64,000 nt of DNA from Salipaludibacillus neizhouensis (GTDB lineage Bacteria > Bacillota > Bacilli > Bacillales > Salisediminibacteriaceae), in assembly GCF_002886185.1 (NCBI RefSeq), contig NZ_KZ614146.1, forward strand, positions 997,234 to 1,061,233, in the 5' to 3' direction. Of the stretch, positions 36,032 to 44,998 are shown piece by piece. Within the stretch, counting starts at the first letter, position 1, and each line of letters opens with the position of its first letter. The translations under genes were made by a program, and so were the position numbers. The notes under the pieces were generated by a model. That model worked only from the letters and a program-made list of their open reading frames with translations, ran no database searches and was not told the origin of the DNA.

Positions 36032-36140
36032 ATAATAAGGTTAACGAAACGAAATGTAAAGAAAAAACGAAGAAAAAGTTTAAATTAAAAGGCGACATGC
36101 ATTTTGACAATATAAAAAAGATGAGATATGCTTAGGGGGC

Positions 36141-36161
36141 AAATCGTAACCATTACGTTTT
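36141..36161. promoter_or_regulatory. Zur box upstream of rpsN2
   Basis: AATCGTAACCATTACGTTTT differs from the extended Zur pattern (core TCGTAATNATTACGA) at two positions. It lies 31 bases before the start of a gene that is Zur-controlled in other bacilli. Confidence 0.82.
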
Positions 36162-36191
36162 GAAAGTATAAAAAACTCCAGGAGGTAAGTG

Positions 36192-36461
36192 ATGGCTAAA
36201 AAATCAATGGTTGCTAGACAAAAGAAACGCGAACGAATCGTCGCTCAATATGCAGAGAAAAGGAAAGAACTAAAAGAAAAAGGTGATTATGTTGCATTAG
36301 CAAATCTACCACGAGATTCTTCACCTAGTCGGTTAAATAACAGATGCAAAGTCACCGGAAGACCACGTGGGTATTTGCGTAAATTTGAATTATCCAGAAT
36401 TAAATTTCGGGAGCTTGCACACAAAGGTCAAATTCCAGGGGTTCGAAAAGCTAGCTGGTAA
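36192..36461 (+). CDS. rpsN2: 30S ribosomal protein S14, zinc-independent paralogue
   Basis: An 89-residue S14 of the C-minus type: the region that holds the CxxC zinc ribbon in the main Bacillus S14 reads [20 protein letters not shown] here with only one Cys. Such paralogues (YhzA in B. subtilis) replace the zinc-containing protein in ribosomes during zinc shortage, freeing zinc. GGAGGT precedes ATG 36192. A near-consensus Zur box is upstream. It opens the zinc island and may be cotranscribed with the GTPase downstream. Confidence 0.95.
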   Translation: MAKKSMVARQKKRERIVAQYAEKRKELKEKGDYVALANLPRDSSPSRLNNRCKVTGRPRGYLRKFELSRIKFRELAHKGQIPGVRKASW

Positions 36462-36595
36462 TCATACGAAAATCATCCCTTAAGGTTCACATATTCTTGA
36501 AAGTGGAAGAATCAGCAAATAAATCAGAATACTTCCGTTTTAAAAATAGTATAATTAAGGGGCAGGGACGTGAGCTCGAACGGAGGGGAAGAGTT

Positions 36596-37564
36596 ATGAC
36601 TAAAATTCCAGTATTTATATTAAGCGGGTTCTTAGGAAGTGGGAAAACGACGCTATTAAAAAGTTTTCTAAAGAAATGTGCTCAAAAGCGATTAAAACCG
36701 GCAATTTTAATGAATGAAATAGGAAAAGCGGATATGGACGGGGAAATTCTACTCCAACGAAATAAGAACGAGATCGTGGAGAAGCTTTTGGATGGTTGTA
36801 TGTGTTGCAGTCAAAAGAGCGAAGTGACAGAAACCATGTTGAAATTACTTCATCAACAACCTGATGTTATTTTCATTGAATTGACAGGAGTAGCGAATCC
36901 AGAAGAAGTAGTAGACTCATTGACTGATCCAGAATTAATTGATTCTCTCTATTTGGAAAAGGTAGTAACTTTACTAGATGGAGAAAATATACTCGAATAT
37001 AACAGTATTTTTGAAGCTGATAAAGAATTAGTTCAAACGACGAGACGCCAAATTGAAGTTGCGGACCTGTTAGTTGTAAATAAGCTTGATTTAATTACAA
37101 GCTCTTTTAAAGAAAAAATTACAAAGGCAATCCGTAAACGGAACTCAGTATCCCCATTACTTTTTACGACGTATTCGGAAATTGATGTAAACGGTTTGCT
37201 TGAAGGAATTACAGAAGTGAATAAAGAGAAATTTTATGCAAATAGGCGAACTCCATACCCTCATATACATGGAAATAGTGTCTCTTTTTCACGCATTAAT
37301 ACACTAACTCTTTCTGTAAACGAACCTATGAAGTCATCAATAGTAGCAAAATTTCTAAAAAGATGGCACCCGAATTTATTACGAGCAAAAGGATATCTAT
37401 TTGTAAATGAAAATTGTTATTTATTACAGCATGTCATGAAAAGAAGCTACTGGGAGCCGTCTGATTATAGGGGAAGAAACTATCTGGTACTGATTGGTAT
37501 TGATCTAAATATCGACGAAATTCAAAAAGAGTGGGCTAAACTAAGTTTAAAAGTAGGTTCGTAA
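36596..37564 (+). CDS. CobW/G3E family GTP-binding metallochaperone (ZagA/YciC-like)
   Basis: A 322-residue G3E GTPase. Walker A is GFLGSGKTTLLK (~11-22), the zinc-binding CxCC motif is DGCMCCSQ (~66-73), the G3 segment is FIELTGVANPEEV, and the base-specificity motif is VVNKLDLI. The C-terminal CobW domain ends with YLVLIGIDLN. In B. subtilis the Zur-controlled YciC/ZagA member is a zinc metallochaperone for folate synthesis. ATG 36596 follows CGGAGGGG; the frame is open further upstream without a site. Its position between RpsN2 and YcgRQ supports the zinc role. Confidence 0.9.
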   Translation: MTKIPVFILSGFLGSGKTTLLKSFLKKCAQKRLKPAILMNEIGKADMDGEILLQRNKNEIVEKLLDGCMCCSQKSEVTETMLKLLHQQPDVIFIELTGVANPEEVVDSLTDPELIDSLYLEKVVTLLDGENILEYNSIFEADKELVQTTRRQIEVADLLVVNKLDLITSSFKEKITKAIRKRNSVSPLLFTTYSEIDVNGLLEGITEVNKEKFYANRRTPYPHIHGNSVSFSRINTLTLSVNEPMKSSIVAKFLKRWHPNLLRAKGYLFVNENCYLLQHVMKRSYWEPSDYRGRNYLVLIGIDLNIDEIQKEWAKLSLKVGS

Positions 37565-37728
37565 AAGTAGATGATTGTTTAGTAGCAGTGATAGAGAAAA
37601 TAGAATTATTTTTAAGGTCAACAGTACCATTATCTAATAAATAAAAAGAGTAGGACCGCGTTTTTTTCTAATAGAAGGGGTCGAAAGTAGCTACGCATTT
37701 TTCTTAATAAGACACTACGCATTCCTAT

Positions 37729-37749
37729 AAATCGTAATTATTTTGATTT
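37729..37749. promoter_or_regulatory. Zur box upstream of the YcgR-like gene
   Basis: AATCGTAATTATTTTGATTT matches the extended Zur pattern (core TCGTAATNATTACGA) at all but two positions. It lies about 65 bases upstream of the permease gene. Confidence 0.8.
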
Positions 37750-37813
37750 ATCTGCATGTTACTAATCTTGTCCACATATATTTTCCTGTAAATAGATATA
37801 TGTGGAGGCATTT

Positions 37814-38815
37814 ATGATGAAACGTGTAAAACAAAATCTTGCGGAAGTAGCCGGAATTCTTGTGCTTGTCTTCGTTTTTTATTTTATGATATTAAATGAA
37901 CGATTGATGATGGAAAGTCTTTTGTTTCCTACATCACTGCTAGCTTTTAACACTATTTTTCTCAGTATTTTAATTGAAGCCTTGCCTTTTGTATTAGTAG
38001 GTGTTTTTATAGCGGGCATCATCCAGTTTTTTGTTTCTGAAGAGCAGTTGAAAAGGTTCATTCCTAGAAATCGAGTGATGGCGATCTTGATGAGTTGTTT
38101 GGTAGGGGCATTGTTTCCAGCGTGTGAGTGTGGCATTGTCCCGATTGTTAGAAGATTAGTATCTAAAGGAGTCCCTATTTTTGCAGGTGTCGGATTTCTC
38201 CTTACTGGGCCATTAATAAATCCAATTGTCATTTTTTCTACATATGTAGCTTTTGGTCAGGATCTAAAAATGGCTTTACAGCGAATGATTTTAGGGTTTA
38301 TTATCGCATTATTTATTACAGCAATTGTAAGTCTCATTTTTAAACGAAACCAACTTAAAAAATCTGCAAATTCAAATCAGTTAGGCTATTCTTCATCTTC
38401 ACTTAACCTCTCCTTGCGATTGAAAGCTATGCTGTTCCACTCGGTCGATGAGTTTTTTGATGTTGCAAAATTTTTAATTATCGGTGCCCTGTTAGCGGCA
38501 TTCGTTCAGACTTTTATTTCAACGCAAGCAATGGTAGATCTCGGGGAGGGAGTTGTATACTCTACCGCAATCATGATGGGACTTGCCTATTTATTGTCAT
38601 TATGTTCGGAGGCAGATGCCTTCATTGGTGCTTCATTTCGTCATTTGTTTCCAGAAACATCAATACTTGGATTTTTGATTTATGGACCTATGTTAGATTT
38701 GAAAAATACGATTATGATGCTAGCTGTATTTAAGTTTCGTTTTGTTATTGTCCTAATGCTTATCATCACTGTGAGTGTGTTCGGTATATTATTAGGTGTT
38801 CATCCTTTTCTATGA
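37814..38815 (+). CDS. ycgR: permease of the DUF318 family (YcgR-like)
   Basis: A ~333-residue membrane protein of the DUF318/ArsP-like permease family with eight or so hydrophobic segments in two halves. Family motifs are LFPACECGIVPIVRRLV (~95-112) and the second-half SLCSEADAFIGASFRHLF. GGAGG lies 5-8 bases before ATG 37814/37817. It is followed by the DUF1980 gene 13 bases later. In bacilli the YcgR-YcgQ pair occurs with zinc genes, and a Zur box is present here. Transport of a metal or metal complex is inferred, not shown. Confidence 0.88.
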   Translation: MMKRVKQNLAEVAGILVLVFVFYFMILNERLMMESLLFPTSLLAFNTIFLSILIEALPFVLVGVFIAGIIQFFVSEEQLKRFIPRNRVMAILMSCLVGALFPACECGIVPIVRRLVSKGVPIFAGVGFLLTGPLINPIVIFSTYVAFGQDLKMALQRMILGFIIALFITAIVSLIFKRNQLKKSANSNQLGYSSSSLNLSLRLKAMLFHSVDEFFDVAKFLIIGALLAAFVQTFISTQAMVDLGEGVVYSTAIMMGLAYLLSLCSEADAFIGASFRHLFPETSILGFLIYGPMLDLKNTIMMLAVFKFRFVIVLMLIITVSVFGILLGVHPFL

Positions 38816-38828
38816 GGGGGAATAAAAA

Positions 38829-39641
38829 GTGATCTTTCATCCACAGCAAGCATTAAAAGCATTGATATTAGCCTTATTTTCAGGATTTATTATTAGATTG
38901 CACCACACAGGGGAAATTAATAGTTTTATCAACCCTCAGTATGCAGCTTTTAGTCAAGTAGCCTCGATCATTTTTTTAGTTCTCTTTTTTATCCAAGTTA
39001 CGAGAATATTTTTAACGGAAGAACAAGCTGTTGACCATCAATACTGTAATATTTTGGGGTGTAGTCACGATATAGAAGATACGAAGCCCCTGAAAAATAG
39101 AATTGGATATGTGATGATATGTCTGCCTCTAGTCACGGGATTTTTTCTCCCGTATAGCGAGTTAGGTGCTGCCGAGGCCATGAACCGGGCTATTTGTTAT
39201 TCGAGTAGCGAGACAAATACAGGACACTCTCACGAAACTTTGGGTACTAAATCAGACGATATCATGAAAGAAATGATCGATCAGCCAATCCTGTCCCTTG
39301 ATCATTCAAATTTTATTGATTATACGAATGCCATTCAAACATCGCCAGAGCTTTTTGTTGGAAAACGAATTAATATGGAAGGTTTTATATTTAGTGATAA
39401 AGCTGTTGCCAATGGTCATCCAATGTTGGCAAGATTTATTGTGACACATTGTGTGGCAGATGCACATGTCACTGGGGTGGTATTGTCGAGTAGTGATAAG
39501 AGTTTGGAAAGGGAAAAGGGTTGGATAAGCGTGCGCGGGATAATTGATGTACATCAATTGGAAGGACAATTAGTTCCGTTTATACATGTGCAACAATGGA
39601 ACAGTATCGATGAGCCAACAGAACCCTATGTATATCCATGA
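38829..39641 (+). CDS. ycgQ: TIGR03943/DUF1980 membrane protein (YcgQ-like)
   Basis: A 270-residue protein that pairs with the DUF318 permease. There are two N-terminal and one middle hydrophobic segments, a His/Cys-bearing linker (HQYCNILGCSHDIED, ~73-87), and a C-terminal extracytoplasmic OB-like domain (GKRINMEGFIFSDKA, RFIVTHCVADAHVTGVVL). The GTG start follows GAGGGGG. Conserved neighbour of YcgR in zinc-controlled operons. The biochemical function is unknown. Confidence 0.88.
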   Translation: MIFHPQQALKALILALFSGFIIRLHHTGEINSFINPQYAAFSQVASIIFLVLFFIQVTRIFLTEEQAVDHQYCNILGCSHDIEDTKPLKNRIGYVMICLPLVTGFFLPYSELGAAEAMNRAICYSSSETNTGHSHETLGTKSDDIMKEMIDQPILSLDHSNFIDYTNAIQTSPELFVGKRINMEGFIFSDKAVANGHPMLARFIVTHCVADAHVTGVVLSSSDKSLEREKGWISVRGIIDVHQLEGQLVPFIHVQQWNSIDEPTEPYVYP

Positions 39642-39673
39642 TTAATTAAGGATAAATTTTGAAATAATAACAC

Positions 39674-39694
39674 TAATTGTAATCATTTAGAGTT
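39674..39694. promoter_or_regulatory. weak Zur-box-like site before the FAD protein gene
   Basis: AATTGTAATCATTTAGAGTT keeps the inner GTAATNATT of the Zur pattern but misses about five of twenty positions. Suggestive mainly because of the neighbourhood. Confidence 0.4.
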
Positions 39695-39713
39695 TAACTA
39701 GGAGGTCTGTTTT

Positions 39714-40883
39714 ATGTATGAATGGGCAATTATTGGTGGAGGAATTCACGGATGTACAGTTGCTAACTTTTTGCTAGCCAAAGGCTTAACGACAACTAGT
39801 AAGTTATCAGTCATAGATCCGCATTCTGAACCATTACACATGTGGAAACGAAATACAGAGTTGATTGGTATGGAATATCTTCGTTCCCCATCTGTTCATC
39901 ATATTGATTTGGACCCTTTCAGTCTTCAGAAATATCAAGAAAATAATCATGACAGGAAAGAACTTTATGGCAACTACAAGAGACCATCCTTAAATTTATT
40001 TAACGACCATGCGGATAAAACATTGGAAAATGTCAATATCCATCGTTCTTGGCACCAAGGAAAAGTTAGTCATGCATCAAGGAAAGGAGACGGATGGAGA
40101 ATTATTACGGAATTAGGGAGTGAAATTTCCACTAAAAACATAGTGATCGCTATAAGCATCAATCATCAGCTAAAAATACCTGAGTGGGTAGCTTCATTAA
40201 AATCTGCAAGAGATAATATCTATCATGTGTATGATAAGAGTTTGACGAGCCTAGAAAATGTTTCAGGACCAGTAACGGTTATTGGTGGAGGAATTACAGC
40301 CGCCCACGTAGCAATTAGATTAACGTTTCTTTATCCAGGTCAAGTCACATTATTAAAAAGACATCCCTTTCGTATTCATTCTTTCGATAGTGATCCTGGC
40401 TGGTTAGGACCAAAGAACTTGATCTCTTTTCACAGAGAGAGAGACTATAGCAAACGTCGAAGTCTAATAAATGAAGCTAGACATAAAGGTTCTTTGCCTC
40501 GAGAACTGTATAACAAACTAGCTAAATTAGAGAAAGAAAAGAAACTTTGTATAAAAAATGGCGAAGTGGTGGTTGGAGAAAGAATCGATGACAAAGAAAC
40601 AGTATTACACTTGAAAGATGGAAAAATCCTGGAAACGAATTCAGTTATATTAGCAACTGGTTTCACCCCTTCGCTACCAAATGAAGCGTGGCTAACTAAT
40701 TTAATAAATTCGGAGGGACTGCAATGTGCAAAGTGTGGCTATCCCATCGTTCAATCCTCCCTAGAATGGTGTGAACATTTATATGTTGCAGGACCATTAA
40801 GTGAATTGGAATTGGGGCCAACTGCCAGAAATATTTCAGGAGCTAGGAAAGCAGCGGAGCGGATTTTGTTAAGTGCAACTTAA
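39714..40883 (+). CDS. FAD/NAD(P)-binding oxidoreductase of the zinc island
   Basis: A 389-residue flavoprotein-like enzyme with an N-terminal FAD fold (AIIGGGIHGCTVA, residues 5-17), a second dinucleotide fold in the middle (VTVIGGGITAAHVAIRL, ~178-194) and a C-terminal VILATGFTPSLPN motif, as in SidA/PvdA-like N-monooxygenases and related oxidoreductases. AGGAGG precedes the ATG. It directly follows YcgRQ, an association seen in other bacilli. A role in making or handling a metal-binding small molecule is a hypothesis; the reaction is unknown. Confidence 0.85.
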   Translation: MYEWAIIGGGIHGCTVANFLLAKGLTTTSKLSVIDPHSEPLHMWKRNTELIGMEYLRSPSVHHIDLDPFSLQKYQENNHDRKELYGNYKRPSLNLFNDHADKTLENVNIHRSWHQGKVSHASRKGDGWRIITELGSEISTKNIVIAISINHQLKIPEWVASLKSARDNIYHVYDKSLTSLENVSGPVTVIGGGITAAHVAIRLTFLYPGQVTLLKRHPFRIHSFDSDPGWLGPKNLISFHRERDYSKRRSLINEARHKGSLPRELYNKLAKLEKEKKLCIKNGEVVVGERIDDKETVLHLKDGKILETNSVILATGFTPSLPNEAWLTNLINSEGLQCAKCGYPIVQSSLEWCEHLYVAGPLSELELGPTARNISGARKAAERILLSAT

Positions 40884-40884
40884 A

Positions 40885-40933
40885 CATATCGAAAAAGGAC
40901 AGTGAAATACTTTTCTCGTCCTTTTTCGATGTG
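40885..40933. terminator. strong bidirectional terminator
   Basis: CATATCGAAAAAGGAC (40885-40900) pairs with GTCCTTTTTCGATGTG (40918-40933). Mirrored A and T runs serve the FAD gene and the convergent lipoprotein gene. Confidence 0.9.
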
Positions 40934-40938
40934 TTTTG

Positions 40939-41792
40939 TTAGATTGCCCATCGGTCTACCACAATTGCAACTAAATGCCAATCATTTTCATGCTCTTCAA
41001 AAGCAAGAATGAGATTTGCCCAATTCATTCCGATTTCATCATCAGGTGACACAAAATATTCAATAAAGTGTGCCTCTGGATAAGCTTCTTCTACGTTTAC
41101 AATCGTATTTCCCCGTGATTCAGTCTCATTATAATTCACGAGGCCGATCTCGAGAAATCTCGAATATAAATATACTCTTCATAGTATTCGGCTGGAGTGA
41201 GTTCTATGGGGTGACCGCTCCCGTCTTCTGATCCCCAATTATATTCTTCGCTGTCCTCCATAAAATTCCGCAATTCTTCTTTTGTGAATGTTAGATGATC
41301 ATTTTTATCCACGTAACCGTATGGAGAGAACTGGACACCTTTTTCTGGATGAGCATGAATCGCAACTGTGCCAAAGTCTTCGTTTTCCAAGTCAATGACC
41401 ACGGAATCGGCTTTCTCCTGGATAACTTCGTAATCGGAGTTGCCATTGGCGGACTCATTGGTATCTTCCTCGGTTCCGCTTTCTAATTGATTACTTTTCT
41501 CTTCAATTTCCTCTTCGATATTACTGAGTTCATTTTCTACTTTTTGAAGTTCAGCCACTTTAGTCTTTATTTCTTCTTGAAGATCATTAAGTTCCTCTTC
41601 TTTTTCTTCTAGTTGTTCAGAATTATTTTCTTCAATATTGACCGTGTTATTCTGCTCATTACTCTCTGCAGTGTTATCCTCTGAAGATATATTATTCTGA
41701 GTATTATTACCTGCTGAACAGCCAACTAATAAGAACAAGATTAAAAGACTGCTTAAAAGTATAGTTTGTTTATTTATAAGATTAATGATCAT
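40939..41792 (-). pseudogene. lipoprotein with coiled coil, frameshifted near the C-terminus
   Basis: Exported lipoprotein (lipobox LLVGC after a hydrophobic signal), then an Asn/Glu-rich linker, a coiled coil (~50-100) and a globular C-terminal domain with VAIHAHPEKGVQFSPYGYV and HPIELTPAEYYEEYIY. After RDF the frame ends at a TGA near 41137. The continuation EIGLVNYNETESRGNTIVN is in another frame, reading to 40939 and ending HLVAIVVDRWAI, the normal end of this Bacillaceae domain. One lost base near 41150 explains it. ATG 41792 follows AAGGAAG; an earlier in-frame ATG at 41810 has no site. The function is unknown. Confidence 0.85.
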
Positions 41793-41974
41793 AAAAACTT
41801 CCTTAAACACCTATGAAATTTTTATTATTTCCACTCTTATCATTTATATAGATCTTTTTCTCTATAAACGCTCAGTGAAACTGGGATTTAAAAGAGGCAG
41901 GAAGAGACTGTTGTATTAAAACTAGTCTTATTTATAACTACTAGAATAATATATTCATAAGAGGGGGTTATTTT

Positions 41975-42295
41975 GTGATTACAGTTAATACTGCTTTCAT
42001 TCCAGGTTTTGAAGTGATGGAGGTATTGGGCATTGCTCAAGGAAATGTTGTGCAATCGAAACATGTTGGTAGAGATATCATGGCTGGCTTAAAAACGATT
42101 GTAGGCGGAGAAATTAAAGGGTACACAGAAATGCTGACAGAGGCGAGAGATATTGCCTATAATCGGATGGTCAAACAAGCTGAAGAGATGGGAGCAGACG
42201 CCATTTTTAACGTAAGATATACCACATCTCAAGTGATGCAGGGGAGTTCAGAACTCCTAGCCTATGGAACTGCTGTTAAAACGGTGAAAGTTTAA
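41975..42295 (+). CDS. YbjQ family protein (DUF74)
   Basis: A 106-residue protein of the YbjQ/DUF74 family, pentameric beta proteins sometimes called heavy-metal binding. Motifs: LGIAQGNVVQSKHVGRDIMAG, IKGYTEMLTEARD and GADAIFNVRYTTSQV. The GTG start follows AGAGGGGG. The family function is not established. A strong terminator follows. Confidence 0.92.
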   Translation: MITVNTAFIPGFEVMEVLGIAQGNVVQSKHVGRDIMAGLKTIVGGEIKGYTEMLTEARDIAYNRMVKQAEEMGADAIFNVRYTTSQVMQGSSELLAYGTAVKTVKV

Positions 42296-42328
42296 ATCAT
42301 AGTTGATTTGATGCTGTTCAGATCAAAA

Positions 42329-42366
42329 GAAAGGCAAGGGCTTCTCAGCTCTACTTGCCTTTCTTA
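42329..42366. terminator. YbjQ gene terminator
   Basis: GAAAGGCAAG (42329-42338) pairs with CTTGCCTTTC (42354-42363). It may also serve the convergent Gfo/Idh gene. Confidence 0.85.
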
Positions 42367-42398
42367 ATTATATATTTTTTAGTTTAGTTAGTAGGTTT

Positions 42399-43376
42399 TC
42401 AAGTATAATAGCTTTTAGTCATTTCTTCCATCACCCAATTGGTTCGTGAACCTGTTTCACCAGTGCTTGGGCACTCTCCGTCATTGCGTAATTCATTGAC
42501 AATAGTTTGAATGAGAGGCTGTTGAATATGTGTTGGACGCTCAAATTCCCATTCTTGTTTACCTGAACCCGTAATCAATTGAACCGGTTCGTGACCAAAC
42601 GTGGAAAATACAAGTTTTCCCTTAGTACCAACGATCTCATTCACATCCTCTTTTTCATAAGCTGAAAAGCACCATGTTCCCACACCATGCACACCAGATT
42701 CGAATAAATAAGTTCCTGTGACAATATCCTCTGCTTTATAAGCATTCGTTTGGTTTGATGCGAATCCTTTCGCTTCCTCGATAGATCCTAGCAGAAAGTC
42801 AAGAATATCAAGTGTATGGCTAGCTACATCAAAAAACAGTCCGCCTCCAGCAATCTCAGGATTTACGCGCCAAGGTTCTTTGTTATCTTTCATTTCTATT
42901 GATTTTTGAAATTGTGTTGTTTTCACAAAACAAGGCTTACCAATAGCGCCTTGGTCGATTAATTCTTTAATTTTTAAAAACTTCGGCAGAGCTCTTCGAT
43001 AGTAAGCTACAAATAGAGGTGTTTCCGTTTCTTTACATACTTTGACCATTTCAACGCATTCCAGATGATTCATCGCCATTGGCTTTTCTACGTACACGGG
43101 CTTTTTGTATTTCGCAGCTAGTAACGTATATTCTTTATGGAATGCTGGAGGAGTAGCGATATAAATCGCATCGACGTCAGAATCAGCAACTAATTGTTCT
43201 GCATCGCTGTACCATTTAGGGACACCGTGACGGGATGCATAATCCTTGGCTAATTCACCATTTCTTCTCATTACAGCAGTGAGATTTGAGTGACTAATTT
43301 TTTGAAAAGCAGGTCCACTTTTCACTTCGGTCACGTCTCCGCAACCGATAATTCCCCAATGAATGTCTTTTTGCAC
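42399..43376 (-). CDS. Gfo/Idh/MocA family oxidoreductase
   Basis: A 325-residue NAD(P)-dependent dehydrogenase. The Rossmann motif is HWGIIGCGDVTEVKSGPAF (~6-24), the catalytic motif YVEKPMAMN (~98-106), and the C-terminal alpha/beta domain includes GGGLFFDVASHTLDILDFLLG (start and end parts). GTG 43376 is preferred because AAAGGGTGAT lies just upstream; the frame is open to 43460 without a better site. The substrate is probably a sugar, cyclitol or derivative. It is intact, unlike the family member at 33687. Confidence 0.9.
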   Translation of the reverse strand: MQKDIHWGIIGCGDVTEVKSGPAFQKISHSNLTAVMRRNGELAKDYASRHGVPKWYSDAEQLVADSDVDAIYIATPPAFHKEYTLLAAKYKKPVYVEKPMAMNHLECVEMVKVCKETETPLFVAYYRRALPKFLKIKELIDQGAIGKPCFVKTTQFQKSIEMKDNKEPWRVNPEIAGGGLFFDVASHTLDILDFLLGSIEEAKGFASNQTNAYKAEDIVTGTYLFESGVHGVGTWCFSAYEKEDVNEIVGTKGKLVFSTFGHEPVQLITGSGKQEWEFERPTHIQQPLIQTIVNELRNDGECPSTGETGSRTNWVMEEMTKSYYT

Positions 43377-43653
43377 GTTAATCACCCTTTCTGTTTCTAT
43401 TCTACCAAAAAGTGAGTATTCCGTCGCTAAACGTTGATATTTATTGGATGTAAATTTCACAAAATAATATAATTAAATTAAAGATTCTTCGTATTTAACA
43501 ATTGATAGAAAAACGCTTTTGGAAATACATGTTAAAATAAAACAGATTCACTATAGGATGTGATGAAATCACTCGGAATATAATGTTTAAGAACCCATTA
43601 ATCAAAGGAATATAAGAGATAGTAATTTTGAAAACAAAAGGAGGGTGTTTAGA

Positions 43654-44838
43654 ATGTCGGTATCGATAACGATCGTATTGCTATTTATAGGTTATATTAT
43701 TTTCGCAATTGATAAAAAGCAAGAGGATTTGCCTGTACCACCAATTCTAGTGATAATAGGTATCGGACTATTTTTCGTTCCCTTTTTCTCGGAAGTCGAA
43801 GTAACGAAAGAGATGATTTATCATGTTTTTTTACCAGCATTATTGTTTATTTCAGCGTATCAATTTCCCTTTGCAGATTTGAAAAAGCATGCTGGTATTA
43901 TTACATTCTTGGCTACAGCAGGGACGTTGCTAATGGTCGTTATATTAGGGGGAATTATTTATGCAGTCAGTTTACCATTTATTTCTCTATCATTTGTCGG
44001 TGCGATGTTAATTGCCTCGATTCTGACACCGTCTGATCCAGTCTCCGTTGTGAGTGTGTTGAAAAAATCGGCTAAAGACAATCTTATTGCGGATGTCGTT
44101 GAAGGCGAGTCCCTTTTAAATGACGGAACTAGTATTGTCATTTTTACATGTATATTGGGGATATTTATGCAAACCCAAAGCTTGTCACCAGTCGCATTTG
44201 TTGGTGATTTTTTATACGTTTCACTAGGCGGAGTAGCAATTGGTCTAGTCTTTGGTTGGTTATTTAGTCAGGCAATTCACTTTACACATCATAAGGAATA
44301 TCAAGTCATGCTCAGTATTATCTTGGCATATGGTTCCTTTCATATTGCTGAACATTTTGGAGTATCAGGTGTGCTCGCTACCGTATTCGCTGGCATTGTG
44401 CTCTCTTTTGAGTTTGGAAATCTAATTAAAGAAAAACATTTTCGGGAAGCGTTGGACGGATTTTGGGGTATCGTTGAAATATCGATTTTATCTATCTTGT
44501 TTTTAGTCATTGGTATCGTTTCTGCTGATTATCTTTTCTTCGACTATTGGGGACTTGCCATTATCATTTTCATCGCTTCCCTACTTGTAAGATTTCTTAT
44601 AATCACAGGTTCAACGCAACTTATTCCTGCTTGGAATAAGAAAGTCAGTCTCAAAGAATCAGTTCTTATTAGCTGGTCTGGCTTAAAAGGTTCCGTCTCG
44701 ATTTTCTTAATCTTGTCCCTGCAAGTTGGAAGTAGTCAAGAAATAGATGTAATTATTTCGATCACATTTGCCGTTGTGCTTATGTCGTTAATTATTCAAA
44801 GTATTGGCGTTCATCCTCTCGCTAAAAAACTGCTTTAA
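43654..44838 (+). CDS. CPA1 family Na+/H+ antiporter (NhaP-like)
   Basis: A 394-residue membrane protein with about twelve hydrophobic segments and the CPA1 signatures ASILTPSDPVSVVSVLKK and EGESLLNDGTSIVIF, the latter holding the ND ion-binding pair. It lacks a long cytosolic tail. AAAAGGAGGG lies 7 bases before ATG 43654. It exchanges Na+ or K+ for H+ and would help with sodium tolerance and pH homeostasis, consistent with a halotolerant or alkaliphilic Bacillaceae host, though the sequence alone does not prove this. Confidence 0.9.
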   Translation: MSVSITIVLLFIGYIIFAIDKKQEDLPVPPILVIIGIGLFFVPFFSEVEVTKEMIYHVFLPALLFISAYQFPFADLKKHAGIITFLATAGTLLMVVILGGIIYAVSLPFISLSFVGAMLIASILTPSDPVSVVSVLKKSAKDNLIADVVEGESLLNDGTSIVIFTCILGIFMQTQSLSPVAFVGDFLYVSLGGVAIGLVFGWLFSQAIHFTHHKEYQVMLSIILAYGSFHIAEHFGVSGVLATVFAGIVLSFEFGNLIKEKHFREALDGFWGIVEISILSILFLVIGIVSADYLFFDYWGLAIIIFIASLLVRFLIITGSTQLIPAWNKKVSLKESVLISWSGLKGSVSIFLILSLQVGSSQEIDVIISITFAVVLMSLIIQSIGVHPLAKKLL

Positions 44839-44998
44839 TATAAGATTTTATGTCTAGACAAAAAATGATATAAAGGCTTAAAATCGGGCAAATCTATGGC
44901 TTTTTCGTCGATTAATGAAATAAGAATTCTATACACTTACCTTTCTATAATATAAAATTACTAGTAACCGTTTGTTTGGAAGAAGGGTGTGTATAAAG

